From the IMG/VR virus record IMGVR_UViG_3300043570_000986, positions 23,246-87,245 of that record: a stretch of DNA of 64,000 nucleotides, one strand, 5' to 3'. Shown here in pieces: positions 16,332 to 30,400 of the stretch. How positions within the stretch are numbered: position 1 is the first letter of the stretch; each line of letters opens with the position of its first letter. This stretch comes from a virus. The notes beneath the pieces were generated by a model, which ran no database searches, was not told the origin of the DNA, and worked only from the letters and a program-made list of their open reading frames with translations. Both the position numbers and the translations under genes were made by a program.

Positions 16332-19325
16332 ATGAAAAAATCAAATAAGAAAATTCCTAAAACACATTTACCTAAATATTTTTATGGTGATGAAGTTCCT
16401 ATGAATCAACAATCTTCATATAATCCTAATGTAAATCCTATGTATAGAACTAATGATTCTGGTATGGGACCTAATGGACAAGCAGATGCTTATCAAGCAC
16501 CTAGTGCTACTGATCAAGGTGGAGGTACTCAAAATATTTATAATCAAAAAAGATCTTTTGGTAAAAATATAGGACAGTATGCAGGTTATGCTGCGGCTGC
16601 AGGACAAACTGCTAGTAATTTAGCAGCTATTAATAATCAAAACTATAATGGTGATACTAAAGCTGCTTATCAATCACAAGCTATAGGTAGTGGTATTACT
16701 CAAGGTATGGGTAGTCTTAGTCCTTATATTGCTATGGGTACAGGTATTAGAAAATCTGCTACAGGGATGATTGGTGATAAACAGGGAGCTAATAGAACAT
16801 TATCTAATTGGGCGGCAGCACCTCATGAAGCAGCTAGTTCAGATATTGCTGCAGCTAATAATTCACAAAATACTCAATCTCAAAAGATTGGAGGATATAT
16901 GTCAGCTATTGGTGATATTACAGGTATGAGTAAGATGCGTCAAATGTTTTCTTATGGTACAGGTAATGATGAAAAGACTACAGGATTTTGGGGTAAGTAT
17001 AATGATTTATCAGGTATTAGTGCTAGAAATAACCAGAAAAATTCTTTAGAACAAGAAAATTTAGCAGCTCAGAAAGCTCAAGAAGATGCTTATGCTCAAC
17101 AACAAACTGATTATCAAAATCAACAACAATCAATGATGGATGCTGCTTTTGCTAGAGGATACGCAAATCAAAATCAAACAGGAGGAGGTGCATATGTTCA
17201 ATATGCTAAATATGGTGGACAAATGAAATATGCCATGGGTGGTATGAACATACAACCTAATGCTGAAGTTGAGGGTAATGAAATGATTACTTCAAATACA
17301 CCACCACAAGTATTTGCTAATGGTGGAGTTGAATTAGCTTCCAATAATCCATATGGTACACCTACTTATAAAACTAATGGTGCTAGTCATGAAAATGGTG
17401 GAATACCTATGAATATGGCTCCAGGTTCTATTGTTAATGGTAAAACTAAAAATCCTTTAACAGGAAATAAGTTTACCAAAGATGTTGATATTATTGCTAA
17501 AATGGAAAATAAATATACTAAAAAAGCAGAAAGCGGTGATAAATTTTCTAATACAAATGCTAAACTTATATTACCTATTTTAGCACAAAAGAAAGATTAT
17601 TTAAATAATTTACAAAATGCTATTATTGCTAATCAAAAACAAGCTAAAGCATTAAGTAGAGGGGAGTTACCTCAAGTTCCTATGGATAATCAACAAATGC
17701 AATCTCAAGGTATGCCTGGACAACCTCAAAATGCAGTAGCAATTGGTAAACATGGTGGTATGATGAATAAGATGGCAATGGGTGGAGTACAACTACCTTT
17801 TTATAATACTGATAATGCAGGTAATCCAATGTATGCAATGGGTGGTGGTTATCCAGCAATGACTAATCCTTATAATAACTTCAGAGGTAGTATACCTATG
17901 TATCCTGATGGTGGTATAAATGCACAAGGATTAACTAAACCTGAATATGAACAAGCACAAAGAGATAGTAGTGTAATTTATAAATCTGGACTTGCTAAAA
18001 TTCCTAATTATCAATTTCCAGGTTTTACAGAATCTTCAATGAGAGAAGGTCTTCGTACTAATCCTAGATCACCAGCGATAAAAACAGCTACAGGACAACC
18101 ATATGGTAGTGATGCTGGTGTTAATATGATGGACAGTGAAGCTTCTGATTTTAGTAATTTTAAAACTACAAGAGTTCCTTGGCAAGAATATATTCCCGGT
18201 ACTGAAAAAAGTGGTGTTGCTATTGAAAATAAACCACTTGAAAAACCTGTTAGTTCTCCAAATTGGGGATCTACTACTATTTTAAAAGATGGTAGACATT
18301 TAAGAGCTTATCCAGATGGACATACTGAAATAGTAGGAAATCCAAGAAAAGTAGTAAATGTAGGTAATCTTGAAAAGAAAAAATACGGTGGTCAAATGTT
18401 ACCTAAGTTTTTAGTAGGTGGAAGATATATTGATGGAGTTTGGGTAGAAGATAATCAACCTACTGCAGGATTTCAAACTGATGCTTGGCAACAATCAAGT
18501 GGTCCTGTTAATAATATAGGAGAAAATTCTAATGTAAATAATTTAATTACTAATAAAGATTTTAATAAGTTTAAAAATGCAAATGCTGAAATAACAAATG
18601 ATCAAATTATAAATCAAAATAATAAAGATCGAATGATTGGTAACACTAATGCAAGAATGCATCAAGCCAATAGATTATCAGGAGAATCTCAATATTTACC
18701 AGATAATAACAATGTTAGAAATAATCCTAATTTAAAACAAACTCAAAGAGAAACTGATCCTAATTCTAAAAACTTTGATTGGGGTAGCTTAGCGTTAAAT
18801 GCTGGTAACTTTGCAGGACAAAACATGGGTAATATTTATGATTTAAGTAGAAAGAATGCTCCTTTACAAAAGTATGATAGAGCTACTGGAAAATTTTTAG
18901 ATCCTACAAAAGCAATTGCTGGTGAAAATTATATATACAGACAAACTAAAAATACATTACCTGGTCTTACTGGCGGAAATGCAGGAGCAACTATGGCTTT
19001 ATTATTTGCTAATAAAGCAAATACTGCTACTAGAATTGGTAGACTTCGTGAAACATATGATAATGCTAATGCACAAATTGGTAATCAATTAAGTCAGTAT
19101 AATACTGAGATTGCTTATCGTGAAGCAGAAGCTAGAGCTAAAGATGCTGCAATGAAAGAAAATATTAGAAGTCAAGCTATTCATGGTATTGGTTCAAGTT
19201 TTGGTAAAGCTACTAAATCAGGTAAACAAGATGAAATGGATGAAAAAACTTTAGCCATGTATAAAGAATATTATAATAATCCTCAATTTAGAGCTGCATT
19301 AAAAAAAGCAGGTTATGATGTTTAA
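16332..19325 (+). CDS. Virion cargo protein with Gly/Asn-rich repeats
   Basis: 997 residues, first gene after the muzzle terminator. The N-terminal third is Gly/Ala/Gln/Asn-rich with a coiled stretch of Gln and Glu (QENLAAQKAQEDAYAQQQ). The middle has repeated glycine turns such as KYGGQMKYAMGG, MAMGGV and MYAMGGG, and a conserved-looking block (ENGGIPMNMAPGSIVNGKT). The C-terminal 150 residues are helical. The position matches the first cargo protein of crAss-like phages, which is stored in the particle and ejected with DNA. The sequence gives no enzymatic motif, so a structural or scaffold role within the cargo is likely. Confidence 0.65.
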   Translation: MKKSNKKIPKTHLPKYFYGDEVPMNQQSSYNPNVNPMYRTNDSGMGPNGQADAYQAPSATDQGGGTQNIYNQKRSFGKNIGQYAGYAAAAGQTASNLAAINNQNYNGDTKAAYQSQAIGSGITQGMGSLSPYIAMGTGIRKSATGMIGDKQGANRTLSNWAAAPHEAASSDIAAANNSQNTQSQKIGGYMSAIGDITGMSKMRQMFSYGTGNDEKTTGFWGKYNDLSGISARNNQKNSLEQENLAAQKAQEDAYAQQQTDYQNQQQSMMDAAFARGYANQNQTGGGAYVQYAKYGGQMKYAMGGMNIQPNAEVEGNEMITSNTPPQVFANGGVELASNNPYGTPTYKTNGASHENGGIPMNMAPGSIVNGKTKNPLTGNKFTKDVDIIAKMENKYTKKAESGDKFSNTNAKLILPILAQKKDYLNNLQNAIIANQKQAKALSRGELPQVPMDNQQMQSQGMPGQPQNAVAIGKHGGMMNKMAMGGVQLPFYNTDNAGNPMYAMGGGYPAMTNPYNNFRGSIPMYPDGGINAQGLTKPEYEQAQRDSSVIYKSGLAKIPNYQFPGFTESSMREGLRTNPRSPAIKTATGQPYGSDAGVNMMDSEASDFSNFKTTRVPWQEYIPGTEKSGVAIENKPLEKPVSSPNWGSTTILKDGRHLRAYPDGHTEIVGNPRKVVNVGNLEKKKYGGQMLPKFLVGGRYIDGVWVEDNQPTAGFQTDAWQQSSGPVNNIGENSNVNNLITNKDFNKFKNANAEITNDQIINQNNKDRMIGNTNARMHQANRLSGESQYLPDNNNVRNNPNLKQTQRETDPNSKNFDWGSLALNAGNFAGQNMGNIYDLSRKNAPLQKYDRATGKFLDPTKAIAGENYIYRQTKNTLPGLTGGNAGATMALLFANKANTATRIGRLRETYDNANAQIGNQLSQYNTEIAYREAEARAKDAAMKENIRSQAIHGIGSSFGKATKSGKQDEMDEKTLAMYKEYYNNPQFRAALKKAGYDV

Positions 19326-19362
19326 ATTTTGTTTCTAACTAATTAATTAATACCTTTACAAA

Positions 19363-21423
19363 ATGCCAATAAATAGATTTTCTACCGTAGGTCAAAGTGA
19401 ATATACTCCACAACATGTACCATTACCTTTTGAGGCAATAGGTGCATTAGGTGAAAGAACTCAAAAAGCACATGATGCTGCTATTGATGATACTTATAAA
19501 TTAAAAGATTTAATGACTAAAGTACCAGCAATTTATGATCCTAATTTAGGTTTATCTAATATTCAAAAGAAAAAAGAATTAGATGCTCAATTTGCACCTA
19601 AGATTGATGAACTTACTAATAAGATAATGGCAGGAGATTCTAATGCTCCTAGAGAATTAGAACAACTTAAAAGAGATTTTGCTAATAATCCTATTAGACA
19701 AGAACTTGAAAATTCATATGTAGACTATCAAGCATATAAAAAAGATATGATGGATAAAAAAGATGCATATGCTGTTTATAAAGATCCATATAGAAATAAA
19801 GCGTTAATTAATGAAGCTGGTGAACTTCAACCATTTAGATATTCTGGTATGGGTGAAAAACAAGATCATGCAACTGAAGCTAGAGCTCAAATGTCAGATA
19901 TTGCTAAATGGGGATATGATTCTAAAAATTCATATTTAGATCCTAAAGATGGTAATATTTATACTAAAGGTTCTAGTGGTAAATATATTAAAGATGAAAG
20001 AGTTAGACAATTAGCAAATACCAAAGCTGATAAATTTATTCAAACTCAAAAAGGTCAAGATTATTTACAATTATTACATTATCAAAATCCCAATGCTACA
20101 CCTCAAGAATTAATGCAAGGAGTATCTGATTATTTATATGCTGCTGGTGCTAATCAAGTATTTCAAGATGTTGGTGGAATGACTGATGTTCAAGCAACAA
20201 GTATGTCTGGAGATATTAGAAAAGAAAAACAAGAATTTGCTGGACCAATGCCTACATATCAAAATCCATTAGCAACTACTGGAACAACACTTACTCCTAA
20301 ATCAGGATTAGGTTGGTTAGGTATTAATACAAATTCTATTAATGATGATGGAACAGTTAATCATAGAACAAATATTGATTCTAAATATATTGTAACAAAA
20401 ATTGATGGTACAACTTCTACATATTATACAAGTCAAGAAGCTCATAAAGCTGCTGGAAATACAGGTATTATAACTCAACAAAAAACAGATAAAGGTGAAC
20501 AACAGCAAAACTTAACTAAATTTTACAATGATTTATTAACTACAGCTAGAGGTTTAGGTTTAGAAATACCTAAAAAATCTAATGATAAATCTAGAACAGA
20601 TTATGATGAATTACAAAAACAATTATCAAAATATGGTCAAAATATGCAACAACAAGGTAATACTTCTGCAGGATTACAATCAAGATTTGGTAATAATTTA
20701 TCTAATGAATTATTAGGAACTGTTACTGCAAAAGATGATGGTACTACAGTATTTAAAAAATCTCCATTATTAGGAGGTGCTAAAATTGTAGATCAATCTA
20801 CAGGAGAAGTTATTTCAGAAAATAAAGAAGAAGTAGCAAAAGATGGAGCTATTAGAGGTATTAATTATTTTGCTCCTGAAGCAGGTACTTATAGAATGGA
20901 TTCTAAAAACAAAGCTTACAATTATAATCCTGGAGATAATAATTTAAACGCTATGACTAAAAATACACATAGTTTAACACAAGATATTGTTAAAGCTAGA
21001 CAAGGTAAACAAAATAGTAAAACAATTATTGATAGTGATAATAATACTGTTGGAGATTATGCTAACAATATTGTAAATAGTTTAAAAGAAAACTTTAAAA
21101 CAATACCTGCAAATAACCCACAAGGATTAATATTAGCTAATCATTTAAGTGAAAATCTTGCTAAATTAAATGGATATGAACCAGTTAGTGTTAAAACTAG
21201 TGATATTTTAATACAAGAAGGTTCTCGTAGAGGATCTCCAAAATATAATTATGTAGCTTATGAACATAAAGGATTTGGTACTACTAATGAAGCTGATGAT
21301 AAAATATTAAGAGTGGATGCTGAAAGTGGACAAACAGAAATTATGACATTAGGTGATATTCATGCTAGTGAAAGAGATTATTTACAACAAAATTATGCAG
21401 GTGCATTTGAACCAACTAAATAA
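19363..21423 (+). CDS. Virion cargo/structural protein
   Basis: 686 residues, beginning MPINRFSTVGQSEYTPQHVP and strongly helical, charged and Gln-rich throughout (for example KKKELDAQFAPKIDELTNKI). No transmembrane segment or catalytic motif is visible. It lies between the first cargo protein and the giant RNA polymerase protein and six bases before the latter, so it is probably co-expressed and packaged with them. In crAss-like phages genes in this position encode particle-internal proteins. The biochemical role is unknown. Confidence 0.6.
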   Translation: MPINRFSTVGQSEYTPQHVPLPFEAIGALGERTQKAHDAAIDDTYKLKDLMTKVPAIYDPNLGLSNIQKKKELDAQFAPKIDELTNKIMAGDSNAPRELEQLKRDFANNPIRQELENSYVDYQAYKKDMMDKKDAYAVYKDPYRNKALINEAGELQPFRYSGMGEKQDHATEARAQMSDIAKWGYDSKNSYLDPKDGNIYTKGSSGKYIKDERVRQLANTKADKFIQTQKGQDYLQLLHYQNPNATPQELMQGVSDYLYAAGANQVFQDVGGMTDVQATSMSGDIRKEKQEFAGPMPTYQNPLATTGTTLTPKSGLGWLGINTNSINDDGTVNHRTNIDSKYIVTKIDGTTSTYYTSQEAHKAAGNTGIITQQKTDKGEQQQNLTKFYNDLLTTARGLGLEIPKKSNDKSRTDYDELQKQLSKYGQNMQQQGNTSAGLQSRFGNNLSNELLGTVTAKDDGTTVFKKSPLLGGAKIVDQSTGEVISENKEEVAKDGAIRGINYFAPEAGTYRMDSKNKAYNYNPGDNNLNAMTKNTHSLTQDIVKARQGKQNSKTIIDSDNNTVGDYANNIVNSLKENFKTIPANNPQGLILANHLSENLAKLNGYEPVSVKTSDILIQEGSRRGSPKYNYVAYEHKGFGTTNEADDKILRVDAESGQTEIMTLGDIHASERDYLQQNYAGAFEPTK

Positions 21424-21429
21424 TAAATT

Positions 21430-24400
21430 ATGCCAGAAAATCCTATAATTACACCAATTACATTTGATCCAGATAAACAAATAAAATCTTTAACAGGTGG
21501 TCAAGCTACACAATTAGGAATTGAAAGTGGAGAAGCTTTTGGTTTAAGTGCACCATCATTTGGAACATCTCAATATGATAAACCTCAAGAAACATCTTGG
21601 AGTGAAGTAAAATCAGGAGATTTTAAATATCTTCGTGGAGAAAGACAAACTAAGTTAGATAAACTAGGTAATGGTTTAATTAACATGGCAGGTAAAACTC
21701 TTACTACTGCTGCAGAAGGTATTGTTAATCCATTTTATGGAACTATTGCAGCATTAACTAATACTAATGAAAAAGGTGAGTGGGATCCAAGTGCTAATGC
21801 TTATTATAATAATGCTTTAACTCAAAGTTTAGATAATGTAGGTAAAGGATTTGAAGAATTTGCACCTACCTATGAAACTAAAAAAGAAGCCACGGCTACA
21901 GGATTAGGTAAATTATGGTCATTTAATACTATATCAAGAGATATATTAGGTGGTGCTGGTACTACTATTGGTGCTGCATTAACAGGTGCTGCATGGTCTA
22001 AAGGAATGTCTTTAGTTGGTAAAGCATTAGGTGCTGCAGGATCTTCTCAAGAAGCTGCTACAATAATTGCTGAAGCTGCTGAGTCAGGTATTGCTGCATC
22101 TGCAGATAAATTAAAATATGTTGCTAATGAATCTTTAAAGAAAACTATTAAAGATGGTGCTAGACAAGGAACTATTGCTATAACTTCTGCATCAGGTGAA
22201 GCAGGAGCAGAAGCTCGTGAAGCTGAAAAGAATGTATATTATAAATTAACTCATGATGACTTTGGTAATGAAAAAAGAATGTCTGAAGGTGAGTTAGAAT
22301 ATGCTAAGATGATGTCTAAACAAGCAGGTGATGCAGCTTTTGCAATGAACTTACCTGTAATTATGGCTGATAACTGGATTACTTTTGGTAAAGCTTTATT
22401 TGGAAATAAGACAAATGACTTTGCTAAAAAAATTATTAAAGAAGGTTCTGTATTAGATGAAGCTACTGGAGCTTATAAAGCTATTGAAAAAGGTAAATAT
22501 GCTAACTTAGGATATAGAGCAGGTAAAATAGGTGGTACTATGGCTTCTGAGGGAACTCAAGAGCAACTACAATTTGGTATTGGTAAAACTGTTGAAGATT
22601 ATTATAAAAATAAATATTACAATCCTAATGCTGCAGACTTTGCAGATTCAATGACTAAAGGTTTAGCTGAAGCTTATGGAACTCAAGAAGGATGGCATTC
22701 AGGCATCATAGGAGCATTGTCAGCAGGTATTGCAGGGCCAGGTATAGTATTAGCTAGTAAAGGAGGTAAAGCTTTTAAAGATGAATATATTACTAATCCT
22801 GAAGATGCTATTATTGCTAAAGGAGTTGAATCTTTAAATCAATATAGTGCAGAAGTTATTAGAAAAAAGTTTGTAGATAATTTTGTAAGATCTGCAAATA
22901 TTACTGAAAATAAAGATGAAGCATTAGCTAATAATGATGATTTTAATTATCATAATGCAAATGAAGATATGATATTTTCATATGTTTATAATAGAATGCA
23001 AAATGGTAAGTTAGAAGATCTTAAACAAGAATTAAATGCTTTTAAAGATTTAACTGTAGAAGAATTAAAAAATCAATATGGTATAGAAATTAATGTTAAT
23101 AATAAAAGTAAGTTTGATGAATTAACTTCAACAAATGCTGTTAAAAAGTTTGTTGAATCTAGAATGGAAAAAGTTGCAGCTATTGAAGATACTTACAATT
23201 CTGTAACTAAATTATTTCCTAATGCTAATCCTGATGTAAAAGAGTTACTTATGTATTCTGCTCAAGGTATGGAAAATACTAAAGAGAGAAGAAAATCATT
23301 AGGTGTTGAAATTAGTGAAACTGTAGGACAACCTGTATTACAAGAATTAATTACAAGAGCAGTACCTGAACAAGAAGTATTGTCTACATTTATAACAGCT
23401 ACTCCAGAAAACTTTGGTACAAGATACGCAAGTTTAAGTTTAGAAAATCAAGAAAACTTTAAAGCTTTTTTAAAAGCTACTAAAAATGTTAATGAGTTAA
23501 AAAAAGATGAAGTAATTAAAAAACTTGATGATTTAAGTTCTTTAACAAATAGAGAAAAAGATTTTGTTGCTGCTTATAATGCATTAAAAACTCCTCAATT
23601 ACAAGATCAATTTTTACAACAATCTCAAACTCTTTGGGATAAATATGCTAATATAGAAAAACAAAAGAATAAGCAAGATGTAGCTGAAGAACAAGCTGCA
23701 AATCAACCTCCTGTTCAACCTCCGGCTAATCCATTAGATCCTAATGATCCAAATAATGCTAATCCACCAGCACCAGGACAACAACCTGTTTCTGCACCTG
23801 CTGCAAAAGTTGATCCAAGTAATCCTTTAGCTCAATGGTATACTGCTAATAAAATAGATTATAGTATTTCTGAAAAAGATTTAACAGATGCATTAAATAG
23901 AGATGTTGCTAATAAAACAATTAGTGAAGAAGAAGCAGGAAATATATTTGCTGATTGGAGTGATAATCAAAATAAACAACCTGCACCTATACAAGGTATT
24001 ACTCCTGAAAGTATAGAAAGAGAAAAACAAAAAGAACTTGAATTTTGGAAAGATAATCTTGATGATGCTTGGAAAGCTGGAAGTAAAGAAACTATAAGAG
24101 AACACATAGAAAAAAAATATAATGATCTTTTAGCTTCTATTGGTAAACAACCTGCACCTGAACAAAATACTAAAGATCCTAAAAGACCTCAGTCATTTTT
24201 AATGACTCAAACTAAAGATAGAGATACTGCATTGCAATCTAATGGTGCTGTTATAGGTAACTTTAGAGGAACTAAAGAAGATGGTACACCTAAATATGGA
24301 ATACCAGTTAATGGTCAACCTGTAGTATTATCTACATTTGCTGAAGTACAAGGTAAATTAAAAGAATTAATTGATTCTAAAGAAAATTTAAATGATCATA

Positions 24401-27400
24401 TTAATTTTGAAATTACAGATTCAGGATTTGTATTAATACTTATAGATGATATGCCAGTATCTGTTATAGATAATGGTAAAAACTTTAAAGGTACTGAAGA
24501 ACAAAAGAAAGATTTTTTTGAAGTAAATTATTTATTTTATAAAAATACTGTAGCTAGAACTATTGAAGAACTAAATGCTAATAAAGCATTAATTAACTTT
24601 ACAGCTACTTCATTATTAAACTTTACAACTAATAATGAAGATACTCAAACTACATTAGAAACTTTACAACAAGAAAATCCTCAAATACCTTTTGTATTAA
24701 AAATAGGTCCTAATATGTTAGACCCTTTAAATACTGATACAGATATTTATTATAATGAAGAAACAAAAGGTCAATCTGTTAGTAGCAATGAATCTATTGC
24801 TAATATTCAAGATGGACTACATTTAGAAATAACTGAAAACTCATATCCTCAATTACCTATTAAAGTTAGAATTGCACCTCATGCTAATCTTCAAGAAGAA
24901 TTAGATAAAGTTAATGCTGCTACAACTCCAGAAGAAAAGATTGCTGCAGTTAAAGCATTTAATAATGAAGTATTTATTGCATTAAAACCTGTTAAAGGAG
25001 TTAATAGAAAAATATCATTATTCTATGATACTAAATCTGATATTTTTGCTTTACAAGTTGAAGAAAAAACATCTGGTTCTAAATGGGGTGGTGAAACTAC
25101 TAAAAAGACTGCTGAAATTGTATTACCTAATGTTTCTACTGAATCTATTTTACAAGGATTAAATGCTAGACAAGTTAATGGTAAAGATGCTAGAGCATTA
25201 GTTGAAGCAGATATTAAATACAACAATTATATTGATGAAGATAATCAAGTTATCCCATCTAGACTTTCTACACCTATTGGACAAGAAGGTTTATTTAAAT
25301 ATGATTTACAAGCACAAATTGCTGATGATGTTAAACCTGCAAGTTCAACTGTAGTTACTACTACACCTGCTCAACAAACACCTGCTCAAACTACAACAAC
25401 TACAACTCTTACAAATGAAGAACAAATTGCTAAATATAGAGCAGATGAACAAGCAGAACTTCTTAAAGCAATACCTAATATAGCTGATTATTCAGATACT
25501 TATGGTGAAAATCAAGGCAATATGCCTGATAATTTATATGCTATATACAAACCTATTTATGATAAATATAATAAATTAATTACTGATGTATCAGAAAGTA
25601 AACCTACTACAGATGCTAAAGCTGATATAGAAAGAAGAAGACAAGAGGAATTAGAAGCTTTACCATTTGATGAAGAAGCTAAACAAAGACTAGAATTTGC
25701 AAAAACAAAAGGGCAAGAAAGATATTTAAGAGAATTAAAATTACAAGCATCTAAAATAGCAGGAAGAGTAGATACCTCAACAGGTAAAAGCATACTTATT
25801 CCTAGTGGTAGTGATATAATAGAAAAACATAATGCTGAAGATGTATTAAATAATTCAAATTCTGATATTGAAAGTAGAATTATGGCTATTCAAAAATTAG
25901 CTGAAATAAGTAAACCATATAATGAAGGAAGAAAATCTGATATTTTAAAAAGCATTGTTAAAATAAAATCAGGAGAGATCTTAGGTGTTGAAGATCTTGA
26001 AATTAAAAAAATATATGATGCAGAACTAGCTGCTTTAAAAACTAAACCTGTTACAACGTCTACTGCTAATACAGAATTAGAAGCAGATTTTGCTACAATG
26101 AATAATAGTACTGCATTTGTAGGTAAAGTTAAAGAAGATTTAATTAATAAATGGAATCAAATATTAGGTACTAATTTTCCAACTAAACCTAAGTCTGCAC
26201 AATTAAGTTTATTTAAATCTGCTGTTGAATCTTATCTTAATAAAATTAATCCTGAAAGAGGTAAAGATATTGTATATTCAATTGGATTAGAAGAATCTAC
26301 TGGTATTACTCAACAAGAAATTGATGCAATTAAAGCAATACTTCCTAAGTTTATATCTATTGATGATATTAAAACTATTGCTCAAAATTTAAGAGTTAAA
26401 GGTATTCCTTATGGTGCATTTAAAAATAAAGTAATTTATTTAAATACTGCTAAAGGTAAACCAGGTACAGCATACCATGAAGCATTCCATGCTGTATTCA
26501 GAACAATGTTAACTGATGCTCAGATACAAAAGTATTTAATGGCTTCTGCTAAAGACTTTGTTAAATCTGGTAAAAACATGCAAGAAGAAGTTGCTAAACT
26601 TCGTGAAACAGTTGCTGACTATTTAACTAAATCTGATTTAGAATTACAAACTATTGTGTTAGAAGAACACATGGCGGATAAGTTTCAAGCTTTTTCTGAA
26701 AATAAAGTAGGTAGAGAAACTGAACCTTTTTTAAGACAATTGTTTATTAAAATTAAAGAATTTTTTAAACAATTATTTAGAATGGGTAATGAGTTAGACA
26801 TGTTCTATAGTAACATTCTAAAAGGTGCATTTGTTAATGCTACACCTATTTCTAATGTCTATACTAAGTCTAATGATACAGTATTTAAATTATTACCTAA
26901 TAAGTTTACAGCTACAGATAATGGATTCTTTACTGCACAAGAATCTAGAAAAATAATAAACTCTTTTGCTATTGATATTTATAAGTTTAAAACTGGTAAG
27001 TATGGTAAGATTGAAGAATTAACTAATAAAGATGGTTCTGTTAAATCAGATGAACAAATTTTAAAATATTTTGTCAATAAGCGTGTTAATGATTTAACAA
27101 CCAAAGGTTATGATTATGCTGATAGTTTCATGGATACTAATGAAGTTATGGCTAATGAAATTAGTAGTAACATTGAAAAAGAACTTTATTTGTATGATGA
27201 TAAAAATACAAATAGTTCTAACACAAATGGTTATGAAGTATTGAGTAGTTCAGTTTTAGAAAAATTAAAAATATTTAATTTTAAAAATTCTAGTGAAGAT
27301 ATAACTGAACAAGAAGGTGGTGATGAAAATCAAGAAATTAAAGAAAAGTTTAGTTCTCAAGATGCTTGGTTATCAGGAGGTCATGATTCATTATCTCAAA

Positions 27401-30400
27401 CTATTAAAAAGTATGCAGCATTTACTACTAGAACTGAAAAAGATCCTTTAACTGGTGAAAATAGAGAAGTTGCAATTGATGATGTTACTTTATATAATGG
27501 ATTAACTAGAATATTAGCAGATACTGCTGAAGAAAATATGATTGCAAAATTACATTATGCTTCAGAAAGTAATCCTAATGTTAAAGCTTTTTATGAGCAA
27601 ATGATTAAAGATTTAGGTGTTACATTTAATTCTGAAGATGGAACTATTACAACACCTAGTAATTCTAATAATTATAATATTTACAGAGCATTCTTAAGTA
27701 ACTTTAAAAAATCTAGAATATCTCAATTAGATGTATTATTAGGTAAAACAGGTTTAACTTGGGGTAATGCTAATCAAAATGATCCAGCTAAAGTTTCTTT
27801 AACTCAATGGGAAAATAATTTATTAGTTGCTTCTGTTAAAAATAAAGCAACTGTTATTGCTGCTTCTGCTAAAATTTATGAAGAAGCTAATGATTTTATT
27901 AAACCTAAAAAAGATAATGCTGTTGCATTAGAAAAGAAAGTTGAAACATTAAAAAAAGAATTTGCTAAGTTAGGTATTAATATTACTACTGCTTATATTA
28001 GATTTTCTATTTTAAAACAAAAATCTTTATTAAAAACAGTACAAGAAAATCCTAGTGCTTATTTAACTAAAGATCAAATAACTTTTTTAAATAGTTATGA
28101 TATAGAAATACCTATTAACTTTGGTACTTTTGCACCAAAATCTGCAAACTTAAAAACATTTAGTATTGAAACTTTATTACAAAATGATCCTATTAGTATT
28201 TATAAAAAAGATGCAGGGTTAAGTGAGTTAAAAAGTATAGCTGAAAACAATGCTTTATTTGATGAATCTATTGGTAACTTTTCATTTACTAATGCTGAAG
28301 GAGAAAGAGTTTATGAAATTATTAATAAGTCTTATGTATTAGAAGCTATTTCTAAATTTAAAGATGGTACTTATTTAAAAAGTTTAATTAATGGTACTGC
28401 TATAGGTTTAAATGAAACTGAAACTAAAAATAATTATTTTTTAAAGAATAACTTGTTAGTTAACAAGTATCAAGATTACTTAAAAGATTTAAAATTAAAT
28501 ATTCTTAGTGGTATTAGAGATACTAATCCAGGTCCTAATAATGAAAATAGAGCAGGTATTACTTTTGGTAAATTTGATGGTAGAAGTTATTTAGTAAGTG
28601 CTTTAGCATTATTTAATAACAATGGTAATAAAGAATCTGGTAAGTATATATTCAGACAAAATGAAGCTTCTAGTACTGCTTATGTTGCAGAGTTACCTAA
28701 GTTAGCTTTAGTTGGTGAAAATACAATGGATGACAAAACCATTAATGATTTCTTTGGTAGACAGTTTTTAAATGAATTTGAAAGAATTGGTAGAGAAAAG
28801 AAATTATTTGATGCTGGTAAAGGTACTAAATATGAAAAATATAATACTGCATTAACAGATAGAGCTTTTGATTTTACTGAATTCCAATATTTAAAAGATA
28901 TAATGGGTGAAGCTAAATATCAAGAATTAGTTGATACAGCTTTAGCAGGTACACAATTAACTGATGTTCAAATGGCAGAAGTTTTAGGTGCTGTTAATAC
29001 TTATTTAAATAGTGGTTTTGCTGATTTCTTAAAATTAGTAGATGACTATGGACTTAAATTTGTTGATGGTATTTCTAAAGAAATGTTATCTAATGCAAAT
29101 TTAAAAAACTTCTACATTAATGATTATATGATGTCTACATCAATAAATGAATTATTAGATGGAGATTATGCATTAGGTAGAAAAGATAAAACAGATATTT
29201 CTAAAAGAAATAAATCTGCAATGGCTTCTGGTGTTGATTATGGTAAAGGTAGTCATAACTCTGCTATCATTAAAGATATTCCAGTTTATGTAAGACAAAA
29301 TCCTCAAACTAAAGTTTTAGAAAGAGTTGATGCTTCACAAGTTACTAAAAAAGGAAAAAAATATTTTGATAATGAAAATAATGAAGTTAATGAAATAACT
29401 AGTAATGATGCTCAATCTTATGCTGCTCAACATCATATTATGATGGGTTCATTAAGAATGGGTAGACTAGATGAAAAAACTAAAGAGATTTATAAAAACA
29501 TTATTCAGTTTACCAAAAGAGATGAGAAAGGTAAAGTTGTAAGAAATGTTAATATTGGTAATAAAAATCAATCTCATTTATCTGATGCTTTAGCTTCATT
29601 AAACTCTAAAAAAACAGTAGCTTTTGATGGTGTTAATTCATTAATCTTAAAGATGTCTGAATTTGGTTTAGTTAGAAGTTCAATATCTTATATTGAAGAT
29701 AAAGATGTAGATAATTTTACAAACTTAACAAATCAGTTAACTGATTTAATGTTTAATAAAGATGACTTTGAAAGTGAAGAATTTAGAAGTCTTACTGCTC
29801 AAATAGCTAAGTTATATAAACCAGTACCAGGAATGGAATACTGGCATAATTTAGCTAACAATATGGATAAGAATGCTGTAGATCATGTTGCTACACAATC
29901 TGCTTCTAAAGGAGCTACAACACTTGCTGAAGATAGTTTATCTGGTGATTTAAACTTATCTAAATCAAGATTTAAAGTTGCTAATAATACTAAAAGATTA
30001 CAAGTAGAAACTCCTACTGGTAAAAAAGAAATTGTATTTGGTTCTCAAATATTAACTATTATTACTAGTGAGTTAGATGACAATTCAGATGTTAATTTTT
30101 TAATTGGTGGTAAAGAAATTAAAAATTTAGGTGAATTAAGAGCTGCTTATAATGATGCAATTAATGATTCTAGAAATTCTGAATTTACTAAAGCAATTGC
30201 TGTTATTAAAGATTTAAAAGGTAAGGCTTTAAGTCCAGATAGTAATTATGATGGAATGATTGATACTACGGAGTTAGATGAGATTGTTAAAAGATCTTTA
30301 GCTGCAAGTGGTGCTGATGTTCAACAAATGCAATATTTTGAAGGTGGTTATAACTATAACATGATTCAAATGTTAGTTAAAGCTGAACAAGTTATTTTAG